DNA from: AP-15 sp963775875
Lineage (GTDB): Bacteria; Pseudomonadota; Alphaproteobacteria; ATCC43930; CGMCC-115725
Length of the DNA stretch: 64,000 nt
Direction of reading: 5' to 3'
Assembly (NCBI GenBank): GCA_963775875.1
Contig: CAVZKP010000016.1
Coordinates: forward strand, 298,666 to 362,665
Below are positions 38,191 to 46,564 of the stretch, piece by piece. Both the position numbers and the translations under genes were made by a program. The number at the start of each line of letters is the position of its first letter. Within the stretch, counting starts at the first letter, position 1. The notes under the pieces were generated by a model. That model saw nothing but the letters and a program-made list of their open reading frames with translations, was not told the origin of the DNA and ran no database searches.

Positions 38191-38631
38191 ATGAAACGGA
38201 TGCTGAGATTCGCCATACCGGCATATCTGCTGCTGGAGGCGTATGCGACGTTGACGATCGCCTCCCGGCTCGGCCCGGCGGCGACGCTGCTGCTGCTGGT
38301 TCTCGGCGCTGCCATCGGCGTGGCGGTGCTTCGCACGGCGCAATTCGCGCTGTTATCGCGACTGCGCCCGATCCTCGCCTCGGGCGCGCCATTGCTGCCC
38401 GAATTGCTCGACGCCGCGCTGCGCGCCGCGGCGGGTTTTCTGTTGATCATTCCCGGCTTTGTCAGCGACGTGATCGCCCTGGGACTGCTGATCCCCCAGT
38501 TGCGTCAAAGGCTGATCCACCGCCTGTCGGCCGGGTCGCCCGCCGACCCCGCCTCGCCAGTGGTGATCGACGGCGACTATCGCAGGATCGACGACCCCGC
38601 ACTACCCGCGCCAAAGCGAGGAACCGGGTGA
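38191..38631 (+). CDS. fxsA: FxsA-family membrane protein
   Basis: Inner-membrane protein of 146 residues with about four hydrophobic helices and the FxsA core LLEAYATLTIASRLGPAATLLL and GFLLIIPGFVSDVIALGLLIP. E. coli FxsA suppresses F-plasmid exclusion of T7; its housekeeping role is unclear. It overlaps the next gene by the GTGA junction and belongs to the conserved alphaproteobacterial cluster. Confidence 0.92.
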   Translation: MKRMLRFAIPAYLLLEAYATLTIASRLGPAATLLLLVLGAAIGVAVLRTAQFALLSRLRPILASGAPLLPELLDAALRAAAGFLLIIPGFVSDVIALGLLIPQLRQRLIHRLSAGSPADPASPVVIDGDYRRIDDPALPAPKRGTG

Positions 38632-39191
38632 TCCTGATCCGGCACGGACAGACCGAATTCAACCGGATCTTTGCCGCGACCCGGCGCGATCCGGGAATCC
38701 GCGATCCAGGCCTTACCGACGAGGGCCGCCAGCAGGCGGCGGCGGCAGCGCAGGCGCTGTCAGCAATTCCTCTGCGCAGGTTAACGGTCAGCCCCTATAT
38801 CCGGGCGCTCGAAACCGCCGAGATAATCGCCGACGGTCTCGCTTTGCCGATCACCGTCGACCCGCTGATCGCCGAGCGCTTTTGCTTCGCCTGCGACATC
38901 GGCTCGCCGCTAGACGAGCTGCGCGCCCGCTGGCCGGCACTGGTCTTTGACCATTTGTCGGATCCCTGGTGGCCCGGCGGCGAGGAGTCCGATGATTCTC
39001 TGCTGCTTCGCGCGCAGCGCTTTCGCGACCTGCTCGCGCAGGAGGATTCGTCCGATCTCGCCATCGTCAGCCATTGGGGTTTCATTCGGGCATTAACCGG
39101 GCTCAGAACGCCGAATGGCGCCGTTCTGCGCATCGATCCGGGTCGGCCCGACGGCGAAGCCGAAGTGCTGTTTTCGCTCACCCCGCGCTGA
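38628..39191 (+). CDS. Histidine phosphatase (phosphoglycerate-mutase-like)
   Basis: Protein of 187 residues. The catalytic RHG motif is LIRHGQTEFNR at the N-terminus; the second histidine is in VSHWGFIRALTG. GTG 38628 overlaps the fxsA stop. Substrate cannot be inferred, as this superfamily covers sugar-phosphate, nucleotide and protein phosphatases. Confidence 0.9.
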   Translation: MILIRHGQTEFNRIFAATRRDPGIRDPGLTDEGRQQAAAAAQALSAIPLRRLTVSPYIRALETAEIIADGLALPITVDPLIAERFCFACDIGSPLDELRARWPALVFDHLSDPWWPGGEESDDSLLLRAQRFRDLLAQEDSSDLAIVSHWGFIRALTGLRTPNGAVLRIDPGRPDGEAEVLFSLTPR

Positions 39192-39271
39192 ATGGCGGCA
39201 CCGAAGATTGCTGCACCTTCCCGATCCATGCTAGCCACCCGGCACGACAGGGTTCGGCGCGGGAGACTGGC

Positions 39272-39787
39272 ATGGCGGGAGAAATCCGAGGCAACGGCGA
39301 AACCGATCCATTGTCGCCCCTCGCGGACGGGCCGCAATTCTTCATCAACTTTCAATACATCAAGGATTTGTCGTTTGAAAACCCGCGGGCGCCGCAGAGC
39401 CTGATCCAGCAATCCGCCCAACCCGACGTCGCGATCAATGTCGATGTCACGGCGCACAACCTCAATCCCGAAGCCTATGAAGTGGTGCTGACGATCAACG
39501 TCACGGCACGGGCGCAGGAAGAGCCGGTATTTCTCGTCGAACTCGCCTATGCCGCAGTGGTGACGGTCAGAAACGCGCCAGAGCCGATGCTGGCAAGCCT
39601 GATCCTGGTCGAAGCGCCGCGGATCATTTTTCCGTTTGCCCGCGCGGTGATCGCCAATGCGACCCGCGATGGTGGTTTCCCGCCACTGATGATCAACCCG
39701 ATCGATTTTGCCGAACTGCTGCGCCGGCACCAATCGCCGGAGCAGCCGGAGGGCCAAGGCGGGAGTGAGGACAATCTACTAGCTTAG
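39272..39787 (+). CDS. secB: Protein-export chaperone SecB
   Basis: Tetrameric cytosolic chaperone that keeps preproteins unfolded and hands them to SecA. It has 171 residues with the SecB core FFINFQYIKDLSFENPRAPQ and the C-terminal EAPRIIFPFARAVIANATRDGGFPPLMINPIDF. ATG 39272 follows GGGAGA. Its stop is 3 bases before the convergent dnaQ stop. Confidence 0.96.
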   Translation: MAGEIRGNGETDPLSPLADGPQFFINFQYIKDLSFENPRAPQSLIQQSAQPDVAINVDVTAHNLNPEAYEVVLTINVTARAQEEPVFLVELAYAAVVTVRNAPEPMLASLILVEAPRIIFPFARAVIANATRDGGFPPLMINPIDFAELLRRHQSPEQPEGQGGSEDNLLA

Positions 39788-39790
39788 GCC

Positions 39791-40456
39791 TCAAATCTCG
39801 GCGAGCCACAGCGGCGCCGTCAGCAACGCAAGCATGGCCTGGTGCGCGGCGAGTTCCTCGGCCGAGGCAGCGTGTGGGCGCGGCGAACGGACGATCCGGA
39901 TCGCGGCGACGCCGGCCGATGCCGGGGCAATAAAATCAAGACCCGGCTGGCGCCCGCCAGTCAGTTCGAGATAAACGGCGGCGAGCAAACCGCAATCGAG
40001 CCTGGCCCCGTGATTGACGCGGTCTGACAAATCGATGGCAAAGCGGCGGCACAGAGCGTCGAGGCTCGCCGGCGCCCCCGGATAGCGCTGTCGGGCCATC
40101 GCCAAGGTATCGATATGGGCGATCGCGAGCGGCGCATAGCCGAGCCGGCCCAGTTCCATATTCAAAAACGCCAGGTCGAATTCGGCATTGTGGATCACCA
40201 GCGGATCCGTGCCGATGAATGCGAGCAGCTCGTCGACGAGCGCGCCAAACGGCGGATGCGGCGCGAGAAATTCCGAGGTCAGACCGTGAACCGCCAGCGC
40301 GTCCGCCGGCATGTCGCGCTCCGGGTTGACGTAGCGGTGGAAATCGCGGCCGGTCGGAATATGGTGCAGCAGCTCGACACAGGCGATCTCGACGATCCGG
40401 TGGCCGGCCTGCGGATCGAGACCGGTGGTTTCGGTATCCAACACGATTTCGCGCAT
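39791..40456 (-). CDS. dnaQ: DNA polymerase III epsilon subunit (proofreading exonuclease)
   Basis: 3'-5' exonuclease of the replicative polymerase, 221 residues from ATG 40456. Exo I (LDTETTGLD), Exo II (HNAEFDLAFLN) and Exo III (HGARLDCGLL, the HxAxxD form) are intact. The ATG forms TAATG with a stop in the neighbouring frame, as expected when coaE ends there. As sequenced, however, this frame is continuous with coaE upstream. Confidence 0.93.
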   Translation of the reverse strand: MREIVLDTETTGLDPQAGHRIVEIACVELLHHIPTGRDFHRYVNPERDMPADALAVHGLTSEFLAPHPPFGALVDELLAFIGTDPLVIHNAEFDLAFLNMELGRLGYAPLAIAHIDTLAMARQRYPGAPASLDALCRRFAIDLSDRVNHGARLDCGLLAAVYLELTGGRQPGLDFIAPASAGVAAIRIVRSPRPHAASAEELAAHQAMLALLTAPLWLAEI

Positions 40457-41107
40457 TACCTGACCCGTTCCACCCGATTGCGCGCCGCTCGCCGTTGGCC
40501 GGTGGCAAGCGGTTTCGCGCCGCGCAGGAGTTCTGACGATCGCCCGCAGCCGCCGCAAGCTCAGCTTTCGGTCGAGCCCGGTCGGCACGACAAAGTCGGC
40601 GCGGCGCCGCTTTTCGGCATCGGGCATCTGCTGTGCGAGAATCGCGGCAAACCGCGCCCCGGTCATCCCCGGCCGGCGCAGCACCCGCTGCCGCTGCACA
40701 AACCCCGGCGCCGAAACCACGACGACGTAGTCGCAGCGCCCCGCTCCGCGGCTTTCGAACAACAGCGGCACGTCAAGCACGGCCATTGGCTCGCGCCGGG
40801 CCCGGGCAAATGCCAGGAACCGTTTCTCGCGATCGGCGACCATCGGATGGATGATCCGCTCCAGCCGGGTGAGCGCCGCCGGATCGCCGAATACGCGCCG
40901 GCCGAGAACAGCCCGATCGATGCCGCCCGCTTTGGTCCGCACGCCCGGAAATGCTGCATCGACGGCGGCCACCGCAGCTCCGCCCGGCGCCAACAGGCGA
41001 TGCACAACACGGTCGGCATCGAACAGCGGCACCCGCATCCGCCGCAGCATCCCCGCGGCGGTGCTCTTGCCCATGCCGATCGAGCCGGTGAGGCCAACGA
41101 CGATCAC
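40456..41107 (-). CDS. coaE: Dephospho-CoA kinase, as sequenced without its own stop
   Basis: Final enzyme of coenzyme A synthesis. P-loop GLTGSIGMGKST at the N-terminus, then DADRVVHRLL and DVPLLFES. GTG 41107 overlaps the aroE stop (GTGA). The observed frame runs straight into dnaQ, giving a 438-residue fusion. If one base in the stretch near 40530 is extra, the protein becomes 216 residues ending in a TAA that overlaps the dnaQ ATG. I favour separate genes, because several genes in this window show such insertions and the two genes are separate neighbours elsewhere. Confidence 0.85.
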
Positions 41108-41967
41108 CGCGACGGCGCCAGGGTGGCCACGATCGCGGCCCGCAATTCCGGGCTGACCCGCACCTCGCGGCCGAACCAGGCCGCGAAGCCGGGTCGTCCC
41201 TGATGCAGCAACATGCCCAGGCCGTCGACGATCGGGTGGCCGCGCCGCCGCGCCATCGCAAGCAGACCGGTTTCAAGCGGCACATAGACGATATCGACAA
41301 CCGGTGCCGAGCGCGGCAGCAGCAGCAGATCGAGCGCCAGCGGCGGCTCGCCGGCCATGCCCAGACTGGTCGTGTTGACCAATAACCCGGCTCCGTCGAG
41401 GGTGGCATCGACCTCATCCCACGAATGGATGGAAATACCGGTTGCGGATGTCGCCAGATCGGCGGCGAGCGCCTCGGCCCGGCTGCGGGTGCGATTGACC
41501 AGGCGGATCTCGCCGACCCCGGCATCGGCGAGCGCGGCCGTAACCGCTCGCGCGGAACCGCCGGCGCCGAGCACCACCGCGGGCCCCGCCGAGGGATCCC
41601 AATCCGGCGCCCTGTCGCGAAGGTTTTCGCGAAACCCGTAGACATCGGTGTTGCTCGCTTCGAGGCTGCCATCGGCCGCGACGACGATGGTATTGGCCGC
41701 TCCGATCCGGCGCGCCAGCGGATCGACCCGGTCGGCCACCCGGAGCGCCGACTGCTTGTGCGGGATCGTCAGATTGCAGCCGCGAAAACCCAGCGCCGGC
41801 AGTGCGCGCAAGGCCTGTTCGATATTCTCCGGCCGCACCGGCAGCGGCAGATAGGCGCCGTCGATCCCGGCCTCGTCGAGCCAGAAACCATGCAGCAGAG
41901 GCGAGCGCGAATGGGCCACCGGCCATCCCATGATGCCGGCGAGCTGCGTCGTGCCAGTAATTTTCAT
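41104..41967 (-). CDS. aroE: Shikimate dehydrogenase
   Basis: NADP-dependent reduction of 3-dehydroshikimate in aromatic amino-acid synthesis. From ATG 41967 the protein has 287 residues: substrate domain with HSRSPLLHGFWL and NLTIPHK (catalytic lysine), nucleotide domain with VLGAGGSARAV and NTTSLGM, and C-terminal GLGMLLHQG. A longer in-frame start exists but overlaps maf. Confidence 0.95.
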   Translation of the reverse strand: MKITGTTQLAGIMGWPVAHSRSPLLHGFWLDEAGIDGAYLPLPVRPENIEQALRALPALGFRGCNLTIPHKQSALRVADRVDPLARRIGAANTIVVAADGSLEASNTDVYGFRENLRDRAPDWDPSAGPAVVLGAGGSARAVTAALADAGVGEIRLVNRTRSRAEALAADLATSATGISIHSWDEVDATLDGAGLLVNTTSLGMAGEPPLALDLLLLPRSAPVVDIVYVPLETGLLAMARRRGHPIVDGLGMLLHQGRPGFAAWFGREVRVSPELRAAIVATLAPSR

Positions 41968-42020
41968 GCCGCGATTGTCACCTGAAACATCGATTTCGCC
42001 GCCATCCTGATCCGTCGTGC

Positions 42021-42629
42021 TCAGTTCGCAAGCGCGCCAAATTCGCGCAAGCATCCGAACAATTCGATCAATGGCAAGCCGAGGATCGAAAACTGGTCGC
42101 CTTCGATACGCTCGAACAGCTGCGCCCCTCTCGCCTCGAGCCGATAGGCGCCGACCGAGGCCAGAATCGCCTCTCCTTCGGCGGCGAGGTAGCTGTCGAG
42201 AAACGCGTCACCGAAGGCGCGCATCGTCAGTTCCGGCGAGCAGACATGGCGCCAGACCCGCTCGCCGCCGCGCACGGCGCAGACCGCGGTCGCCAGAAAA
42301 TGGGTGCGTCCGCGCAATCTCTGCAGCTGGCCGCGCGCCGCTGCCAGGTCCGCCGGCTTGTCGAACCATTCGCCATCGCAGACTAGGATCTGATCGGCGC
42401 CGATGATCAGCGCCCGCTGATGATGCCGCGACACCGATTGCGCTTTCGCCTCGGCAAGGGCGAGCGCGCATTCGGCCGGCGTCTGCCGCTGGTCGCGACA
42501 CACCCGCTTCAGCGCGGTTTCGTCGATCCCGGCCGGTTCGACCCGGAAATCAACCCCGGCAGCAGTCAGCAGCGCGGCACGGCTCGAACTCGCCGAAGCG
42601 AGGATCAAGGTTTCATTCGCCGAGCCCAT
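42021..42629 (-). CDS. maf: Maf-like nucleotide pyrophosphatase
   Basis: House-cleaning nucleoside triphosphate pyrophosphatase (YceF/Maf group), 202 residues. It opens with LILASASSSRAALLTAAG and has the catalytic GADQILVCDG and YLAAEGEAILASVGAYRLE segments. Its start overlaps the end of ppsR by 17 bases, suggesting coupled translation. Confidence 0.93.
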   Translation of the reverse strand: MGSANETLILASASSSRAALLTAAGVDFRVEPAGIDETALKRVCRDQRQTPAECALALAEAKAQSVSRHHQRALIIGADQILVCDGEWFDKPADLAAARGQLQRLRGRTHFLATAVCAVRGGERVWRHVCSPELTMRAFGDAFLDSYLAAEGEAILASVGAYRLEARGAQLFERIEGDQFSILGLPLIELFGCLREFGALAN

Positions 42630-43431
42630 GGCGCCGCGCCAACAGTTTGAGGATCGCCGCCGCGGTTTCCTCGATCGAGCGCCGGGTCACGTCGATGACC
42701 GGCCAATGCCGTTCGGCGAAGATCCGGCGCGCCTCGCGCACTTCGGCCCGCACCGCTTCGATGTCGGTATAATCGGTCAATTCGTCGTGATGCAGCATGC
42801 TAAGCCGGTTGCGGCGCACCTGGATCAGGCGTTCGGGATCGTTGGTCAAGCCGACGATTAGCGGACGCCTGGCGTTGATCAGTTCGGGCGGCAGCGGCAC
42901 CCCCGGTACGAACGGCACATTCGCCGCCTTGACCCCGCGATTGGCCAGATAAAGGCAGGTCGGCGTCTTCGAGGTCCGCGATACCCCGACCAGACAGATA
43001 TCGGCGTCATCGAGACCCCAGCTCGATTGCCCGTCATCGTGATTGAGGGCGAAGGTCATCGCGTCGATCCGGGCGAAATATTCGCTGTCGAGCAGATGCT
43101 GTTTGCCCGGCACGCCCCGGCTCTCGCGATGCAGATAGGAAGCGAGCGCCCCGATCACCGGATCGAGCACCGGAATAGCCGGCAGCTGAAGGCGGCGACA
43201 GCCCTGCTGCAATAATTGGCGCAGCTGGTCGCTGACCAGGGTGAACAGGACCACGCCGGGATTGGCCTCGACCCCGGCGATGACCCGGTCGATCTGGCTG
43301 CGCGTGCGCACCATGCTCCAAACGTGTTCGACCGGCTGCGCGTCGTCGAATTGCACGAGGCAGGCGCGGGCCACCGAATGCACGGTTTCCCCGGTCGAGT
43401 CCGAAACGAGATGGAGATGAAACCGAGTCAC
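42613..43431 (-). CDS. ppsR: Pyruvate phosphate dikinase regulatory protein (DUF299)
   Basis: Bifunctional kinase/pyrophosphorylase that controls PPDK or PEP synthetase by reversible threonine phosphorylation. It has 272 residues, beginning FHLHLVSDSTGETVHSVARA, with P-loop GVSRTSKTPTCLYLA. It corresponds to the RP001 gene that borders the replication origin in Rickettsia and other alphaproteobacteria. Here it is the first gene leftward of the proposed oriC. Confidence 0.93.
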   Translation of the reverse strand: MTRFHLHLVSDSTGETVHSVARACLVQFDDAQPVEHVWSMVRTRSQIDRVIAGVEANPGVVLFTLVSDQLRQLLQQGCRRLQLPAIPVLDPVIGALASYLHRESRGVPGKQHLLDSEYFARIDAMTFALNHDDGQSSWGLDDADICLVGVSRTSKTPTCLYLANRGVKAANVPFVPGVPLPPELINARRPLIVGLTNDPERLIQVRRNRLSMLHHDELTDYTDIEAVRAEVREARRIFAERHWPVIDVTRRSIEETAAAILKLLARRHGLGE

Positions 43432-43840
43432 TCCGACCCCGCCCGGCCCGACCGGATCATCCCCAGAGCGATGTGCATCTTTTGCGGATCATCCCCAGAA
43501 CTCCCCGCGACAGAGGATATGCCAGTTTTTGTCCCCGTTTCGCCGAATTCATCAACCGACTTTCACGCCAGGGGATCAATCGATCCACCACCCGGAATAC
43601 CGGGGATCATATCAAGCTGCCGTTCAACGATCCCGGTCTTTCGTTCTATCCACCAAAGCGGATTGCCTCGTCAGGCGCGATCAATCACCAGCTTTGGCCA
43701 CAGATCCGTCCATCACTTCCCGATTGCATCGGCGACGCGCCCACTTTGGGGATCGCCCACCAATCCTCGGCATTCACCGCATCCTCAATCAACTACCATC
43801 TAGAAAGGTCTATATGGATGAAGAAAGGAAAGTCGTTTCG
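43432..43840. other. Putative chromosomal replication origin (oriC)
   Basis: The 409 bases between ppsR and hemE hold no convincing gene and have lower G+C than the flanks. A 14-bp direct repeat GGATCATCCCCAGA occurs at 43454 and 43486. DnaA-box-like 9-mers (TTATCCACA) include CTATCCACC 43646-43654 (7/9), TTGGCCACA 43694-43702 (7/9), TCATCCCCA 43457-43465 and 43489-43497 (7/9), CGATCCACC 43581-43589 (6/9), and reverse-strand copies near 43570, 43601 and 43747. The ppsR/hemE location is where oriC lies in Caulobacter, Rickettsia and rhizobia. Confidence 0.75.
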
Positions 43841-44892
43841 ATGACGGGTGCCCGGACCAAACCGCTACTTGCGCGTGCTCGGAGGAGAATCACTCGCGCC
43901 GCCGCCGTGGTGGTTGATGCGGCAGGCCGGCCGCTATCTGCCGGAATACCGCAAGCTTCGGGCCGGCGCGCCGGATTTCGTCGAGCTGTGCCTAACCCCG
44001 GCTCTGGCGGCGGAGCTGACATTGCAGCCGGTGCGGCGCTTCGGCATGAGCGCCGCGATCCTGTTCTCGGACATTTTGCTGCTACCCTACGCTCTCGGCC
44101 GCAAACTGGCATTTCGTGAAGGCGAGGGGCCGGTGCTCGAACCGATCGCCGATAACGCTGCAGTGGCGCGGCTCGAGGCAGCGCACGCCGTATCGCGCCT
44201 GGAGCCGGTGCTCGATGCGGTGCACCGGGTGCGTGCCGCGCTCGGGCCGCAGACCGCGCTGATCGGCTTTGCCGGGGCGCCGTGGACCGTTGCCACCTAT
44301 ATGGTCGAAGGCGGCAGCAGCCGGGATTTTCGCCGGGTAAAGGCCTGGGCTTACGGCGATCCCGCTGGTTTTGCGGCGCTGATCGAAGTCTTGAGCGAGA
44401 CCACGATCGAGCTTCTGGCGGCCCAGATCGCGGCGGGTGCGGAGGTCGTTCAGCTGTTCGACAGCTGGGCCGGCGTCTTGCCGGAAGCGGCATTCGTACG
44501 CTTGGGTCATCGCACCGACGAAGCGGATCGTCGCAGCGTTGAAGCAGCGTCATCCGGGCTGTCCGGTCATCGGCTTTCCGCGCGGCGCCGGCATGCTCTA
44601 CGAGCGCTATGCGGCAGAGACCGGTGTCGATGCGATCGGGCTCGACACCGCGGTCCCGGCATGGTTCGCATGCGCCCGTCTGCGACCGCTCGCGGCGGTG
44701 CAGGGCAATCTCGATCCGGTTCTGCTGCTGACCGGTGGCGCCGCCTTGGAAAGCGCTGTCCGCGAGATGCGCCGGGCATTTGCCGGCGGGCCCTGGGTGT
44801 TCAATCTCGGCCATGGCGTGCTGCCGCAGACGCCGCCCGAGAATGTCGCTGCCCTCGCTGGTCTGCTGGCCGAACCGATCGCCGCCGGGTGA
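43841..44892 (+). pseudogene. hemE: Uroporphyrinogen decarboxylase, two frameshifts (probably sequence errors)
   Basis: Decarboxylates uroporphyrinogen III in heme synthesis. From ATG 43841 translation begins MTGARTKPLL, shifts at 43868-43869 to RVLGGESLAPPPWWLMRQAG, runs to LPEAAFVR, and shifts again at 44502-44503 to WVIAPTKRIVAAL and VIGFPRGAGMLYERYA. Each shift is removed by deleting one T from a CTTG. Corrected length is 349 residues, typical for HemE, with every conserved block present. HemE is normally essential, so real inactivation is unlikely. GTG 43848 gives a start in the second frame without the first shift. Confidence 0.88.
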
Positions 44893-44893
44893 C

Positions 44894-45910
44894 ATGACGC
44901 GCACCGCGATCGTTTTGATGAATCTCGGCGGCCCCGATTCGCTCGCTGCGGTCGAGCCGTTTCTGTTCAATCTGTTCAAGGATCCGGCGATCATCCGGCT
45001 GTGGGCGCCGCTGCGTCTGCCGCTGGCATGGCTCGTCGCCCGCGGGCGGGCGAACACGGCGCGGGAGATCTATGCGCGGCTGGGCGGGAAATCGCCGCTG
45101 CTCGCCAATACCGAAGCGCAGGCGCGGGCGCTGGAGACGGCGCTCGGCGATGGGTATCGCTGCTTCGTGGCGATGCGCTACTGGCATCCGACAAGTGCCG
45201 AGGCGGCGCGTGCGGTTGCCGAATGGGGACCGGACGAGATCGTCTGCCTGCCGCTCTATCCGCAATTCTCGACCACGACCACGGCTTCCTCGCTCAGCGA
45301 TTGGCGGCGCGCTGCGGCGCATCAGAGGCTCGACCAGCCTACCCGAAGCGTGTGCTGCTATCCCGGCGAGAGCGGCTTTGTCGACGCCATCGCCGCGCTG
45401 ATCCGGCCGGCGCTCGCCGCCGCTGGCGACGCCGGCAGACCGCCGCGCTTGTTGCTGACCGCGCATGGCCTGCCGAAGCGAATCGTTCAGGCCGGGGACC
45501 CCTATCCCAGCCAGGTCGAGCTGACCGCGCAGGCTGTCGTCGCCGCGCTCGCCAGGCCCGGCCTCGACTGGCGGGTGTGCTATCAGAGCCGGGTCGGCCC
45601 GCTCGAATGGATCGGCCCGGCGACCGACGCCGAGATCCGGCGCGCCGGCGCTGATGGCGTCCCGCTGGTGGTGGCGCCGATCTCGTTCGTGTCGGAGCAT
45701 TCGGAGACCCTGGTCGAACTCGATCTCGACTATCGCGATCTCGCCGAGAAGAGCGGCGTGCCGGGCTACCGCCGGGTTGCCACCGTCGGCGTCGCACCCG
45801 GCTTTATCGCCGCTCTCGCCGCTCTCGTCCGCGGCGCCGGTTCAGCCCCGCGATGGCCCGCTTGCGCCGCTCTCGCTGGCCACTGCGCCCGCGCCGGAGC
45901 GCCCGCTTGA
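44894..45910 (+). CDS. hemH: Ferrochelatase
   Basis: Inserts Fe2+ into protoporphyrin IX. It has 338 residues with VLMNLGGPDS at the N-terminus, LPLYPQFSTTTTAS, LLLTAHGLPKRIV (catalytic His) and the SFVSEHSETLVELD metal-site segment. ATG 44894 is one base after the hemE stop. The last 25 residues are arginine/alanine-rich and overlap the hemJ start. Confidence 0.95.
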   Translation: MTRTAIVLMNLGGPDSLAAVEPFLFNLFKDPAIIRLWAPLRLPLAWLVARGRANTAREIYARLGGKSPLLANTEAQARALETALGDGYRCFVAMRYWHPTSAEAARAVAEWGPDEIVCLPLYPQFSTTTTASSLSDWRRAAAHQRLDQPTRSVCCYPGESGFVDAIAALIRPALAAAGDAGRPPRLLLTAHGLPKRIVQAGDPYPSQVELTAQAVVAALARPGLDWRVCYQSRVGPLEWIGPATDAEIRRAGADGVPLVVAPISFVSEHSETLVELDLDYRDLAEKSGVPGYRRVATVGVAPGFIAALAALVRGAGSAPRWPACAALAGHCARAGAPA

Positions 45911-46356
45911 GCATCGGGCTGGCGGCTGCCTATCCGTGGATCAAGTCGGCCCATATCGTTGCGGTCGTCGCCTGGATGGCCGGGCTGCTCTATCTGCCCA
46001 GGCTGTTTGTCTACCATGCGATGGTCCCGGCCGGGTCGAACCGGTCGGAAACATTCAAGATCATGGAGCGCCGCCTGCTGCGCGGGATCATGACCCCGGC
46101 GATGCTGGCGAGTTTGGGCTTCGGCCTGGCGCTGGCCGGCGTGCCGGGCGTGGTCGACTGGCACCGCGGCTGGATATGGGCCAAGCTCGCCCTCGTCGCC
46201 GGGCTGATCGTCTACCACGCGGCGCTGGCGCATTGGCACGCGGCTTTTTCGGCGGATCGAAACCGGCATTCGCCGCGGTTTTTTCGCATCGTCAACGAAT
46301 TGCCGACCGTGGCGCTGATCGCCATCGTCGTCCTCGTCGTGGTCAAGCCGTTTTAA
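45907..46356 (+). CDS. hemJ: Protoporphyrinogen IX oxidase HemJ
   Basis: Membrane protein of about 149 residues that oxidises protoporphyrinogen IX. It has four helices with WIKSAHIVAVVAWMAGLLYLPRLFVYH at the start, carrying the conserved histidines, and RFFRIVNELPTVALI near the end. TTG 45907 overlaps the hemH stop (TTGA) and gives the family-typical N-terminus; an ATG at 45853 would add an arginine-rich leader. Confidence 0.92.
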   Translation: MSIGLAAAYPWIKSAHIVAVVAWMAGLLYLPRLFVYHAMVPAGSNRSETFKIMERRLLRGIMTPAMLASLGFGLALAGVPGVVDWHRGWIWAKLALVAGLIVYHAALAHWHAAFSADRNRHSPRFFRIVNELPTVALIAIVVLVVVKPF

Positions 46357-46564
46357 CGGCGTTACCGGTTTTTTCACGAGTTCGAGGGATCTTGATATCG
46401 GGTTTGACACGCCTATCTGGATTGACTAAGGGGAATGGCCCACGGGCACCTGCCTTTTCCCACCGATCCCCGCCATCCCTCGCCTAACCTCAGCGCCTGC
46501 CGGAGTCTGTCCGCAGCACTGCCCTCGACGGGCGAGCCTTGCCCCCACCGCCACGCGAACCTCC

